Origin: Kribbella sandramycini
Lineage (GTDB): Bacteria > Actinomycetota > Actinomycetes > Propionibacteriales > Kribbellaceae
Reading direction: 5' to 3'
Assembly (NCBI RefSeq): GCF_013131805.1
Contig: NZ_JABJRC010000004.1
Coordinates: forward strand, 186,001-250,000
Length of the DNA stretch: 64,000 bases
A model generated the notes under the pieces. The model saw only the letters and a program-made list of their open reading frames with translations. It did not search any database and was not told the DNA's origin. A program made the translations under genes and the position numbers. Below, in pieces: positions 8,081 through 20,228 of this stretch (position 1 is the first letter of the stretch; every line of letters starts with the position of its first letter).

Positions 8081-8469
8081 CAGATCTCCTCGCCGGTACG
8101 CCGCGCGATCCGGACGCTCCGGAAACCGGTGTACGTCGAACCGTCGGGGCGCCGCTTCTGCACCTCGACGCGGTTGTAGCCGACGCGGGTGGTCACCTTC
8201 TGCTTCTTGCCGTCCTTGTCGACCTCGACCAGGAGCATCACGTTGGAGACGTGGATCGGGGCTTCCTGGGTGACGATGCCACCCGTGGTGCCGCCGCGCT
8301 GGGCCTGCTGCACCTTGGTGTGCTTCTTGACCCGGTTCACGCCCTCGACGATGACCTTCTCGTCGTTCGGGAAGACCTGGATGATCTTGCCCTCGAGGCC
8401 CTTGGACTTACCGGCGATCACGCGGACCTGATCGCCCTTCTTCACGTGCAGTTTGCGCTGGGCAGCCAT
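8080..8469 (-). CDS. rplX: 50S ribosomal protein L24
   Basis: The 129-residue L24 has the KOW motif near its start (VKKGDQVRVIAGKSKGLEGKI) and continues with the VEGVNRVKKHTK segment. It initiates 50S assembly. It runs slightly longer than the usual 105 residues because of a C-terminal extension with basic and charged residues (RPDGSTYTGFRSVRIARRTG). Confidence 0.96.
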   Translation of the reverse strand: MAAQRKLHVKKGDQVRVIAGKSKGLEGKIIQVFPNDEKVIVEGVNRVKKHTKVQQAQRGGTTGGIVTQEAPIHVSNVMLLVEVDKDGKKQKVTTRVGYNRVEVQKRRPDGSTYTGFRSVRIARRTGEEI

Positions 8470-8470
8470 C

Positions 8471-8839
8471 TCAGAGCACCTCCGGTGCGAGCGAGATGAT
8501 CTTCATGAAGCGCTTCTCGCGCAGCTCCCGGCCGACCGGCCCGAAGATACGGGTACCGCGGGGCTCGCCGTCGGCCTTGAGGATCACCGCGGCGTTCTCG
8601 TCGAAGCGGATGTAGGAGCCGTCCGGACGCCGGCGCTCCTTCACGGTCCGCACGACGACCGCCTTGACGACGTCACCCTTCTTCACACCGCCACCCGGGA
8701 TCGCGTCCTTGACGGTGGCGACGATCGTGTCACCGACACCGGCGTAGCGCCGACCGGAGCCACCGAGAACGCGGATGCACAAGATCTCCTTGGCACCCGT
8801 GTTGTCGGCGACCTTCAGTCGCGACTCCTGCTGGATCAT
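8471..8839 (-). CDS. rplN: 50S ribosomal protein L14
   Basis: The 122-residue L14 starts MIQQESRLKVADNTGAKEI and ends GREKRFMKIISLAPEVL-like (RELREKRFMKIISLAPEVL), both hallmarks. It forms part of the intersubunit bridge. A 94-base gap upstream separates it from rpsQ. Confidence 0.97.
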   Translation of the reverse strand: MIQQESRLKVADNTGAKEILCIRVLGGSGRRYAGVGDTIVATVKDAIPGGGVKKGDVVKAVVVRTVKERRRPDGSYIRFDENAAVILKADGEPRGTRIFGPVGRELREKRFMKIISLAPEVL

Positions 8840-8933
8840 CTGTTGATCTCCTGGTTGTCTCGCTGGTTCTCACCGTGGTGAGCCTTGCGGAACGAATAAT
8901 TTCGATTGGTTGCCGGCTGTGGAACCGGAACGC

Positions 8934-9227
8934 TTACTTGGCCTTCTCGAGGATCTCGACGACGCGCCAGCGCTTGGTCGCCGACAGCGGCCGGGTCTCC
9001 ATCAGGAGGACGCGGTCGCCGATCCCGGCGGCGTTCTGCTCGTCGTGCGCCTTGAGCTTGCTCGTGCGCCGGATGACCTTGCCGTAGAGCTTGTGCTTGA
9101 CCCGGTCCTCGACCTCGACGGTGACGGTCTTGTCCATCTTGTCGCTCAGCACCAGGCCCTCACGGGTCTTGCGGCTGGCGCGCTCGGGGGTCGTGCTCAC
9201 GGTCTCGTCCTTCACGTTCTCGGTCAT
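8934..9227 (-). CDS. rpsQ: 30S ribosomal protein S17
   Basis: The 97-residue S17 has an N-terminal extension of about 18 residues before the conserved RKTREGLVLSDKMDKTVTVEVE core, then the GDRVLLMETRPLSATKRWRV region. Its ATG overlaps the rpmC TGA (ATGA). The 94 bases to rplN hold a 14-bp palindrome (CTCACC-GT-GGTGAG) and an AT-rich patch. Confidence 0.96.
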   Translation of the reverse strand: MTENVKDETVSTTPERASRKTREGLVLSDKMDKTVTVEVEDRVKHKLYGKVIRRTSKLKAHDEQNAAGIGDRVLLMETRPLSATKRWRVVEILEKAK

Positions 9228-9508
9228 GCCTTCGCCTCGGCCTTCTCGCTGTCGTCCGCGGTCTCGGCGACCTCGGCGGCAACCGGGGCCTCGACCTCTT
9301 CGGTGATACCGAGCGCGCGCTCGGTCAGCACCGTGTAGATGCGGGCGATGTCCTTCCGGACGGCGCGCAGCCGGCCGTGCGACTCCAGCTGTCCGGTGGC
9401 AGCCTGGAACCGGAGGTTGAACAGCTCCTCCTTGGCTTCACCGAGCTTGCTCAGCAGCTCGTCCCGGCCGAGGTTGCGCAGCTCGGCTGCGGTCACGGTG
9501 GTAGCCAT
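9224..9508 (-). CDS. rpmC: 50S ribosomal protein L29 with acidic tail
   Basis: The first 70 or so residues are a normal L29 (ELRNLGRDELLSKLGEAKEE, then RLRAVRKDIARIYTVLTER). The protein continues with about 25 extra residues rich in Glu, Ala and Asp (EEVEAPVAAEVAETADD). L29 sits at the peptide exit tunnel next to the docking site for trigger factor and SRP. The gene overlaps rplP and rpsQ at both ends. Confidence 0.95.
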   Translation of the reverse strand: MATTVTAAELRNLGRDELLSKLGEAKEELFNLRFQAATGQLESHGRLRAVRKDIARIYTVLTERALGITEEVEAPVAAEVAETADDSEKAEAKA

Positions 9509-9927
9509 CAGTTCTCACCTGCCTCTCGGGTGATGAAGCGGCACTTCATCGGCAACTTGTGAATCGCGCGGCGCATGGCCTCGCGAGCGATCTCCTCCGG
9601 CACGCCGGAGAGCTCGAACATCACGCGACCGGATTTCACGTTCGCGATCCACCACTCCGGCGAACCCTTACCGGAACCCATCCGGGTCTCGGCCGGCTTC
9701 TTGGTCAGCGGGCGGTCCGGGTAGATGTTGATCCAGACCTTTCCGCCACGCTTGATGTGCCGGGTCATCGCGATACGCGCGGACTCGATCTGCCGGTTGG
9801 TGACGTAGTGGCTCTCGATCGCCTGGATCCCGAACTCACCGAACGCCAGCGTGGTACCGCCCTTGGCAGCGCCGGAGCGCTTCGGGTGGTGCTGCTTGCG
9901 GTGCTTGACCTTGCGGGGGATGAGCAT
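9508..9927 (-). CDS. rplP: 50S ribosomal protein L16
   Basis: The 139-residue L16 starts MLIPRKVKHRKQHHPKRSG and includes INIYPDRPLTKKPAETRMGSGKG, the loop near the peptidyl-transferase centre. Length and motifs match the family. It starts three bases after the rpsC stop. Confidence 0.97.
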   Translation of the reverse strand: MLIPRKVKHRKQHHPKRSGAAKGGTTLAFGEFGIQAIESHYVTNRQIESARIAMTRHIKRGGKVWINIYPDRPLTKKPAETRMGSGKGSPEWWIANVKSGRVMFELSGVPEEIAREAMRRAIHKLPMKCRFITREAGEN

Positions 9928-9930
9928 GGT

Positions 9931-10764
<834 letters not shown>

Positions 10765-10765
10765 G

Positions 10766-11383
10766 TCAGGACTCCTTCTTCTCAGCGGTGGCCTTCTTGG
10801 CAGCCGTCTTCTTGGCGGTCGCCTTCTTGGCCGGCTTCGCGGCTGCCTCGGTCTTGTCGACCTTGTCGGCCGCAGCCTTCTTGGTGGCCTTCTTGGCCGG
10901 GGCCTTCTTCGCCGGCGCCTCGGTCTTGGCCGTGTCGGCCGCCTTCTTGGCGGTCTTCTTGGCCGGTGCCTTGGCGACGGGCTCGTCGGTGACCCGCGGC
11001 TCGACCACAACGGTGATGTGGCTGGTCCGCTTGTCGATCCGGGTCGCGCGGCCCTGGGCGCGAGGGCGGTGACGCTTCAGCGTCGGCCCCTCGTCGATCA
11101 GGACCTTGGACACGACCAGGTCGGCCCGGCTCAGGTGCTCGGTGCCCTCGGCGTTCGCCGCGGCGCTGTCGACGACCTTGTACACGGTCGCGGCAGCGGC
11201 CTGCGGGGCGAACTTCAGAGTGGCGAGTGCGTCGTCGACACCCAGACCGCGCACCAGGTCGCCCACACGGCGGGCCTTCATCGGTGTCACGCGGACGAAG
11301 CGCGCGACCGCGAAGGCCCCGGGCGCCTCGCCCAGCAGGCTCTCGCGACGGGCACTGACGGCCCTACGCTCTTGAACGCTCAT
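10766..11383 (-). CDS. rplV: 50S ribosomal protein L22 with histone-H1-like tail
   Basis: Residues about 20-135 are canonical L22 (ARFVRVTPMKARRVGDLVRG, then RPRAQGRATRIDKRTSHITV), lining the exit tunnel. About 70 further residues are almost only Ala, Lys, Pro and Thr in AKKA/PAKKA repeats, giving 205 residues where E. coli has 110. The tail resembles eukaryotic histone H1 and actinobacterial nucleoid proteins. RNA or DNA binding by the tail is an inference. Confidence 0.95.
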   Translation of the reverse strand: MSVQERRAVSARRESLLGEAPGAFAVARFVRVTPMKARRVGDLVRGLGVDDALATLKFAPQAAAATVYKVVDSAAANAEGTEHLSRADLVVSKVLIDEGPTLKRHRPRAQGRATRIDKRTSHITVVVEPRVTDEPVAKAPAKKTAKKAADTAKTEAPAKKAPAKKATKKAAADKVDKTEAAAKPAKKATAKKTAAKKATAEKKES

Positions 11384-11434
11384 GATGTTCGAATCTCTCC
11401 GTAGGTTGCTTTCGCGTCGTCAACTGACCGGTGG

Positions 11435-11716
11435 TCAGCGACGCCGTGACTTCCGGTCGTCCTTCTCGTGACCCTTGAACGTGCGCGTCGGGGCGAACTC
11501 GCCGAGCTTGTGCCCGACCATCGCGTCCGTCACGAACACCGGCACGTGCTTGCGGCCGTCGTGCACCGCGAGCGTGTGGCCGATCATGTCCGGCACGATC
11601 ATCGATCGGCGGGACCAGGTCTTGATGACATTCTTGGTGCCCTTTTCGTTCTGCACCTCCACCTTCTTGGCCAGGTGGTGGTCGACGAACGGGCCCTTCT
11701 TCAAGCTGCGTGGCAT
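11435..11716 (-). CDS. rpsS: 30S ribosomal protein S19
   Basis: The 93-residue S19 starts MPRSLKKGPFVDHHLAKKVE and carries the signature IGHTLAVHDGRKHVPVFVTDAMVGHKLGEF. It binds the 16S head with S13. It lies 15 bases after rplB. Confidence 0.97.
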   Translation of the reverse strand: MPRSLKKGPFVDHHLAKKVEVQNEKGTKNVIKTWSRRSMIVPDMIGHTLAVHDGRKHVPVFVTDAMVGHKLGEFAPTRTFKGHEKDDRKSRRR

Positions 11717-11731
11717 TCTGGCCGGCTCCTA

Positions 11732-12565
11732 TCAGCGCTTCTTGCCGGCCTTGCGGCGCCGGACGATCATGCGGTCGCTTTCCTTGCGGGTACGGGTACG
11801 GCCCTCGGGCTTGCCCCACGGGGACACCGGGTGGCGACCACCCGAGGTCTTACCCTCACCACCACCGTGCGGGTGGTCGACCGGGTTCATCGCGACACCG
11901 CGGACGGTCGGGCGCTTGCCCTTCCAGCGCATCCGGCCGGCCTTGCCCCAGTTGATGTTCGACTGCTCGCCGTTGCCGACCTCACCGAGGGTGGCGCGGC
12001 AGCGCACGTCGACCATCCGGACCTCGCCGGACGGCATCCGCAGGGTGGCCATCCGGCCCTCCTTGGCGACCAGCTGAATGCTGGTACCGGCGGAGCGGCC
12101 CATCTTGGCGCCACCGCCCGGACGCAGCTCAACCGCGTGGATCGTCGAACCGACCGGGATGTTGCGCAGCGGCAGGTTGTTCCCGATCTTGATGTCGGCC
12201 GCGGGGCCGTTCTCGACGATCGTGCCCTGCTTCAGGTTGGTCGGGGCGAGGATGTAGCGCTTCTCGCCGTCGACGTAGTGCAGCAGCGCGATCCGCGCGG
12301 TGCGGTTCGGGTCGTACTCGATGTGCGCGACCTTGGCCGGCACGCCGTCCTTGTCGTACCGCTTGAAGTCGATCAGGCGGTAGGCGCGCTTGTGGCCGCC
12401 ACCCTGGTGCCGAGTGGTGATCTTGCCGCTGTTGTTGCGGCCGCCCTTCTTCGGCAGCGGGCGGAGCAGCGACTTCTCGGGGGTCGAACGGGTGAGCTCG
12501 ACGAAGTCGGCCACGCTCGAGCCGCGACGGCCCGGCGTTGTCGGCTTGTATTTGCGGATACCCAT
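11732..12565 (-). CDS. rplB: 50S ribosomal protein L2
   Basis: The 277-residue L2 begins MGIRKYKPTTPGRRG and contains the C-terminal GVAMNPVDHPHGGGEG segment with the conserved histidine near the peptidyl-transferase centre. It overlaps rplW by one base. Confidence 0.97.
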   Translation of the reverse strand: MGIRKYKPTTPGRRGSSVADFVELTRSTPEKSLLRPLPKKGGRNNSGKITTRHQGGGHKRAYRLIDFKRYDKDGVPAKVAHIEYDPNRTARIALLHYVDGEKRYILAPTNLKQGTIVENGPAADIKIGNNLPLRNIPVGSTIHAVELRPGGGAKMGRSAGTSIQLVAKEGRMATLRMPSGEVRMVDVRCRATLGEVGNGEQSNINWGKAGRMRWKGKRPTVRGVAMNPVDHPHGGGEGKTSGGRHPVSPWGKPEGRTRTRKESDRMIVRRRKAGKKR

Positions 12566-12870
12566 TACGACTGGCCTCCGAAGATATCGATGCGGTCGTC
12601 ACCCTTGAGGGTCACGATCGCCCGCTTGGTGTCCGGGCGCTTGCCCCAGCCCGAACGGGTGCGGCGGCGCTTGCCCTTGCGGTTCAGCGTGTTGACGTCG
12701 TTGACCTTGACCTTGAACACCTTCTCGACCGCGAGCTTGATCTCGGTCTTGTTGGCGTCCGGGGCGACCTCGAACGTGTACTTCTGCTCGTCCAGCAGGC
12801 CGTAGCTCTTCTCGCTCACGACCGGCCGCAGCAGCACGTCCCGCGGGTCCTTGTTGACTCCGTGGCTCAT
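12565..12870 (-). CDS. rplW: 50S ribosomal protein L23
   Basis: The 101-residue L23 shows DVLLRPVVSEKSYGLLDEQKY-like and the VEKVFKVKVNDVNTLN segment. L23 is the main docking site for nascent-chain factors at the exit tunnel. It starts at an ATGA overlap with rplD. Confidence 0.96.
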   Translation of the reverse strand: MSHGVNKDPRDVLLRPVVSEKSYGLLDEQKYTFEVAPDANKTEIKLAVEKVFKVKVNDVNTLNRKGKRRRTRSGWGKRPDTKRAIVTLKGDDRIDIFGGQS

Positions 12871-13562
12871 GCTTCTACCTCCTCAGCGGCTTCGGTCGAC
12901 GTAGCGACAGCCTTGACGGACTTGCCCTTGGGCGCGCCGGCGACGAAGGCGTCGAGCGCGCTCTTGGTGAAGACGACCGCGTCGCTGCAGAGCACGTCGT
13001 ACGCGTTCAGCTGGTCGGCCGCGATCAGGTGCACGTGCTGCACGTTGCGCAGGCTCAGCCAGGTGAGCTCGTCGGCGCGGTCGACGACGACCAGCGCCTT
13101 CCCCGGGTCGGTGACCTGGCTCAGCGTCTTCAGCGCCGTCTTGGTGGAGGGCTTGTCGCCGTCCACGAAGCTCTCGACGACGAACACGCGGCCGTCACGG
13201 GCCCGGTCCGACAGCGATCCGCGCAGGGCGGCCGCGATCATCTTCTTCGGGGTGCGCTGGCTGTAGTCCCGCGGCGTGGGGCCGTGGACGACGCCACCGC
13301 CGGTGAACTGCGGCGCGCGGGTCGAACCCTGACGGGCGCGACCGGTGCCCTTCTGGCGGTACGGCTTGGCGCCACCGCCGGACACCTCGCCCCGGGACTT
13401 GACCTTGTGGGTGCCCTGACGAGCAGCGGCCAGCTGGGCCACCACGACCTGGTGGATCAGCGGGATGTTCGTCTGGACGTCGAACAGCTCGGCCGGAAGC
13501 TCGGCGGAACCCTTCTTACTGACCTTGTCGCCCTTGACGACGACGACGTCGACGGTGCTCAC
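12867..13562 (-). CDS. rplD: 50S ribosomal protein L4
   Basis: The 231-residue L4 starts at GTG 13562 overlapping the rplC stop (GTGA). The exit-tunnel loop is seen as KSRGEVSGGGAKPYRQKGTG followed by RARQGSTRAPQFTGGG, the loop where macrolide-resistance changes occur in other bacteria. In E. coli L4 also regulates its own operon. Confidence 0.97.
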   Translation of the reverse strand: MSTVDVVVVKGDKVSKKGSAELPAELFDVQTNIPLIHQVVVAQLAAARQGTHKVKSRGEVSGGGAKPYRQKGTGRARQGSTRAPQFTGGGVVHGPTPRDYSQRTPKKMIAAALRGSLSDRARDGRVFVVESFVDGDKPSTKTALKTLSQVTDPGKALVVVDRADELTWLSLRNVQHVHLIAADQLNAYDVLCSDAVVFTKSALDAFVAGAPKGKSVKAVATSTEAAEEVEA

Positions 13563-14212
13563 TTGGCCCCCTTCGCGGCGTTGCGGATCAGCACGAGGCC
13601 GCCCTTGGGGCCGGGAACGGCGCCCTTGAGCAGGATCAGGCCGCGCTCGGCGTCGATCGCGTGCACGGTGATGTTCTGCGTGGTGACCTGCTCGTGGCCC
13701 ATCCGGCCCGCCATCTTCAGGCCCTTGAAGACCCGGCCCGGGGTGGCGCAGCCGCCGATGGAACCCGGCGAGCGGTGCTTCTTGTGGACACCGTGGGTGG
13801 CGCGCAGACCGTGGAAGCCGTGCCGCTTCATGACACCGGCGAAACCCTTGCCCTTGCTGGTGGCGGACACGTCGACCCGCTCACCGGCCTCGAAGGCCTC
13901 GGCCTTGATCTCCTGGCCCAGGGTGTACTCGCTGGCGTCGGCGGTGCGCAGCTCCAGCAGGTGGCGCCGCGGCGTCACGCCGGCCTTGTCGAAATGACCG
14001 CGCATGGGCTTGGTCACCTTGCGCGGGTCGATGTCGCCGTAGGCGATCTGGACACCGTCGTAGCCGCTGTCGGCCGAGGTCCGGACGCCGGTGACGACAC
14101 ACGGGCCGGCCTGGATCACGGTGACGGGGACGACTCGGTTGTTCTCGTCCCAGGTCTGGGTCATGCCGAGCTTGGTGCCCAGCAGACCGCGCGTGTTCTT
14201 CTGCTTGCTCAT
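13559..14212 (-). CDS. rplC: 50S ribosomal protein L3
   Basis: The 217-residue L3 has the GLLGTKLGMTQTWDENN start and the central SKGKGFAGVMKRHGFHG segment that reaches towards the peptidyl-transferase centre. It follows rpsJ after 16 bases. Confidence 0.97.
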   Translation of the reverse strand: MSKQKNTRGLLGTKLGMTQTWDENNRVVPVTVIQAGPCVVTGVRTSADSGYDGVQIAYGDIDPRKVTKPMRGHFDKAGVTPRRHLLELRTADASEYTLGQEIKAEAFEAGERVDVSATSKGKGFAGVMKRHGFHGLRATHGVHKKHRSPGSIGGCATPGRVFKGLKMAGRMGHEQVTTQNITVHAIDAERGLILLKGAVPGPKGGLVLIRNAAKGAK

Positions 14213-14228
14213 TGGCTGTTCGCGTCCC

Positions 14229-14537
14229 TCAGAGCTTGATCTCGATGTCGACGCCCGCCGGCAGGTCGAGCCGCATCAGCGAGTCGACGGTCTTCGGCGT
14301 GGGGTCGATGATGTCGATGAGCCGCTTGTGGGTGCGCATCTCGAAGTGCTCGCGGCTGTCCTTGTACTTGTGCGGCGAGCGGATGACGCAGAACACGTTC
14401 TTTTCCGTCGGCAACGGCACCGGGCCAGCAACCTTCGCACCAGTACGCGTCACCGTGTCGACAATCTTGCGCGCCGAGCTGTCGATGACCTCGTGGTCGT
14501 AGGCCTTCAGCCGGATGCGGATCTTTTGTCCCGCCAT
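14229..14537 (-). CDS. rpsJ: 30S ribosomal protein S10 / NusE
   Basis: The 102-residue S10 starts MAGQKIRIRLKAYDHEVID at ATG 14537; the open frame upstream is leader sequence. It contains the VPLPTEKNVFCVIRSPHK segment. S10 is a 30S head protein and, as NusE, links NusG (56258-57352 here) to the ribosome. It is the first gene of the S10-spc block. Confidence 0.97.
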   Translation of the reverse strand: MAGQKIRIRLKAYDHEVIDSSARKIVDTVTRTGAKVAGPVPLPTEKNVFCVIRSPHKYKDSREHFEMRTHKRLIDIIDPTPKTVDSLMRLDLPAGVDIEIKL

Positions 14538-14760
14538 CGCTTCGCTTCGTCCTTCTCTATCGTCTTCGTTTCGTTGCTCCGACCCCCGCGGTCGGGTGTG
14601 TCGCGAGCGCGGCACGCGCGTGACTCACCGCTTCTTCGACCTGGGGTGGAGATCGGGGCTCGGTCTCGGACCGGGCCTCGGCATGGTCTCCGGTCCGGCG
14701 CACCAGCCGACTGAGAACAGTTGGGGCGCGCCCCGGCAACCTCGCCTGAGCAACCTGAAT
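14538..14760 (-). promoter_or_regulatory. Long 5' leader of the S10 operon
   Basis: About 220 bases lie between the proposed rpsJ promoter and its ATG, without an obvious ORF. Bases 14581-14605 are identical over 25 bases to 19239-19263 in the rpsL leader, at a similar distance from the start codon (44 and 51 bases). AAGGA lies about a dozen bases before the ATG. A role as an autoregulatory or antitermination leader is inferred. Confidence 0.5.
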
Positions 14761-14791
14761 ATTGTGCCAGAGATCGGCGCCGAAACGCCAA
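14761..14791 (-). promoter_or_regulatory. Candidate promoter of the S10 operon
   Basis: On the minus strand, TTGGCG (14791-14786) is followed after 19 bases by CACAAT (14766-14761). The spacing is a little long. The site lies between the tuf terminator and rpsJ. Confidence 0.4.
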
Positions 14792-14848
14792 TCGGGTGGC
14801 TTTGGGCCCGATCCCCAGCCCACCTGAGCGGGGATCGGACACAAAGCA

Positions 14849-14888
14849 GAGGTCCGCGGGGCTCAAACTACGAGCCCACGCGGACCTC
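14849..14888 (-). terminator. Terminator after tuf
   Basis: A 16-bp stem (GAGGTCCGCG..., one bulged T) with a short A/T loop begins six bases after the tuf stop. The U tract is poor, as is common in actinobacteria. It separates the str operon from the S10 operon. Confidence 0.75.
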
Positions 14889-14894
14889 GTGAGA

Positions 14895-16088
<1,194 letters not shown>

Positions 16089-16160
16089 TGGGGCCCTCCT
16101 GGAAAATGTTGACTTACGCCGTACGCCGACGCGCTGTGGGTTGGTTGGACCGGAGCGAGA

Positions 16161-18272
<2,112 letters not shown>

Positions 18273-18320
18273 CTCGGTGGTCTACCTCTCGATTCTGTGC
18301 TGCGTCAAAAGAGTGAAAGC

Positions 18321-18340
18321 GGGGGCCCGGAGCGGGCCCC
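18321..18340 (-). terminator. Hairpin between rpsG and fusA
   Basis: GGGGCCCG-CTC-CGGGCCCC forms an 8-bp stem four bases after the rpsG stop, followed by GCTTTCACTCTTTTG. It could end part of the rpsL-rpsG transcript or act as an mRNA processing or stability element. Confidence 0.45.
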
Positions 18341-18343
18341 GGA

Positions 18344-18814
18344 TCACCAGCGGTAGTGGGCGAAGGCCTTGTTGGCCTCGGCCATCTTGTGCGTGTCCTC
18401 GCGGCGCTTGACCGAGGCGCCCAGACCGTTCGACGCGTCCAGGATCTCGTTCATCAGGCGCTCCGACATCGTCTTCTCGCGGCGCGCGCGGGAGTACGAC
18501 GTCAGCCAGCGCAGGGCCAGCGTGTTCGAACGGCCCGGCTTGACCTCGACCGGCACCTGGTAGGTGGCGCCACCGACCCGGCGGCTCTTCACCTCGATGC
18601 TCGGCTTCACGTTGTCGAGCGCGCGCTTCAGCGTGATGACCGGGTCGGTGCCGGTCTTCGTCCGGGTGCCCTCGAGGGCGGTGTAGACGATGCTCTGCGC
18701 GATCTGCTTCTTGCCGTCGACCAGGATCTTCGAGATCAACTGGGTGACGAGCGGCGAACTGTAGACCGGGTCGATGATGACCGGGCGCTTCGGGGCCGGG
18801 CCCTTGCGCGGCAT
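18344..18814 (-). CDS. rpsG: 30S ribosomal protein S7
   Basis: The 156-residue S7 nucleates assembly of the 30S head. MPRKGPAPKRPVIIDPVYSS and the RRVGGATYQVPVEV segment identify it. Its ATG overlaps the rpsL stop (TAATG). Confidence 0.98.
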   Translation of the reverse strand: MPRKGPAPKRPVIIDPVYSSPLVTQLISKILVDGKKQIAQSIVYTALEGTRTKTGTDPVITLKRALDNVKPSIEVKSRRVGGATYQVPVEVKPGRSNTLALRWLTSYSRARREKTMSERLMNEILDASNGLGASVKRREDTHKMAEANKAFAHYRW

Positions 18815-19188
18815 TAGCTCTTCTCCTTCTTCGCGCCGTAGCGGCTGCGAGCCTGCTTCCGGTTCTTCACACCCTGGGTGTCGAGCGAACCGCGGATGAT
18901 CTTGTACCGGACACCGGGCAGGTCCTTCACACGACCGCCGCGCACGAGCACGATCGAGTGCTCCTGCAGGTTGTGGCCGACACCGGGGATGTACGCGGTG
19001 ACCTCGATGCCGCTGGTCAGGCGGACACGCGCAACCTTACGAAGAGCGGAGTTCGGCTTCTTCGGCGTGGTGGTGTAAACGCGCGTGCACACACCGCGAC
19101 GCTGAGGGGAACCCTTCAGGGCGGGCGTCTTGTTCTTGGACACCTTGTCCTGGCGGCCCTTGCGGACCAGCTGCTGAATGGTGGGCAC
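18814..19188 (-). CDS. rpsL: 30S ribosomal protein S12
   Basis: The 124-residue S12 starts at GTG 19188 with PTIQQLVRKGRQDK. The decoding-centre loops TPKKPNSALRK and RGGRVKDLPGVRYK keep the lysines whose mutation gives streptomycin resistance elsewhere, so no resistance change is seen. It is first in the str operon. Confidence 0.98.
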   Translation of the reverse strand: MPTIQQLVRKGRQDKVSKNKTPALKGSPQRRGVCTRVYTTTPKKPNSALRKVARVRLTSGIEVTAYIPGVGHNLQEHSIVLVRGGRVKDLPGVRYKIIRGSLDTQGVKNRKQARSRYGAKKEKS

Positions 19189-19469
19189 CGCGTAGGTCTC
19201 TTTCTGTCGTCCGGCTTTCTGCTCATGCTGTAGTGCCTGACCCCCGCGGTCGGGTGTGTCGCGTGGGCACGGACGTACCGAAGCCGTAATCTTTCAGACT
19301 GTCGGCAGATGTCCCGTGCCACGCGCGCAGACCCTAAAAATACGAGGGGCACGCATGACGGCCCAGGATGACCCGGGCACGATCGTTAAGACTAGCGGCT
19401 GCCCCAGGCACGGTCAAAATGAGCTACCGCCGGCTCCTGAGGCGAAGCCGCTTCACCAGTCTACAGGGC
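19189..19469 (-). promoter_or_regulatory. rpsL promoter and leader region
   Basis: This 281-base gap lies between rpsL and the next minus-strand gene. It holds the 25-base element at 19239-19263 shared with the rpsJ leader. A TAGGGT box downstream of a T-rich run (reading on the minus strand around 19335) is a possible -10, but no good -35 is seen. I find no convincing ORF. Confidence 0.4.
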
Positions 19470-20222
19470 CTAGGGAGTGGCTTCCGCACCGAGGAAAGCA
19501 GCCGCCGCCCGCGCCTCGCCCCGGACGGTCAGCGCCGCCGCCGGGAGGCGTTTCCACAGGCACAGATCGAGGACCACGGCCGACCCCTCCAGGACCGCCG
19601 CGCCGGTCGCGACGCCGGACCGGATCTGCGGCGGAAGCCCTTGCCCAGAAGGCGTCAGCGTCCACTCGTGGCCGGTGTCGGTGGCCCGGACGCCGATCTC
19701 CTCGGTGACGGCCGGCGCGGCGCCGCGGGCGAGCATCCGGGGCAGGAAGACCTCGAAGACCTCGGCCACGCCGTCCGCGAAGACTGCGGCAGGTACGGCG
19801 GCCAGACCAGTGGGCACCGAACCGGGCGCGGCCGCGGCGGCCTGGCCGGCGTCCACGAGGTGGATGACCGTCTCATGGAGGCGGCGTCGCGACCAGAAGC
19901 CCGCGCGCTGCTCGACCGGCGCGAAGTTCCAGCAGGGCTCAGCCGGATCGACGGCCCGGAGCGCGGCCGCCAGGGCGGCGGTCGTACCGGCATACCAGTC
20001 ACCCCAGGAGATGGCCGCCCGCAGCACCCCCTCCGGCCGCCGCTGCTCGACGCCGCTGAGCACGATCGACGCGGCCCATCGCTGACCGGCGCCGATATGC
20101 AGCGCGAGGTCGGCGATCGCCCAGCCGGGGCAGGCCGGCACCGGCGCCGCCGGATCGATCTCGTCGAAGGCAACCGCCAGCAGAGCGGCCGCCTTCTCGA
20201 ACTCGGTCAGGTGATCCAGCAT
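19470..20222 (-). CDS. Maleylpyruvate isomerase family, mycothiol-dependent enzyme
   Basis: The 250-residue protein fits the MDMPI_N/DinB-like fold: an N-terminal four-helix bundle with PACPGWAIADLALHIGAG and a downstream WSRRRLHETVIHLVDA, which together carry the histidines expected to bind the metal. The C-terminal half is the small alpha/beta domain of the family. Members use mycothiol, the actinobacterial thiol, for isomerisation or transfer reactions, and most are uncharacterised. The preceding hydrolase gene stops seven bases upstream, so the two may form an operon. Substrate unknown. Confidence 0.8.
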   Translation of the reverse strand: MLDHLTEFEKAAALLAVAFDEIDPAAPVPACPGWAIADLALHIGAGQRWAASIVLSGVEQRRPEGVLRAAISWGDWYAGTTAALAAALRAVDPAEPCWNFAPVEQRAGFWSRRRLHETVIHLVDAGQAAAAAPGSVPTGLAAVPAAVFADGVAEVFEVFLPRMLARGAAPAVTEEIGVRATDTGHEWTLTPSGQGLPPQIRSGVATGAAVLEGSAVVLDLCLWKRLPAAALTVRGEARAAAAFLGAEATP

Positions 20223-20228
20223 CTGCGC

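Noticed and set aside
8871..8884. CTCACC-GT-GGTGAG palindrome between rpsQ and rplN as an operator
   Set aside because: It is short, lies inside an operon and has no associated promoter of good quality, so it is more likely an RNA hairpin or chance.
10780..10960. Tandem DNA repeat in the rplV 3' end
   Set aside because: The repetition comes from Ala-Lys codons of the L22 tail and not from a separate repeat element.
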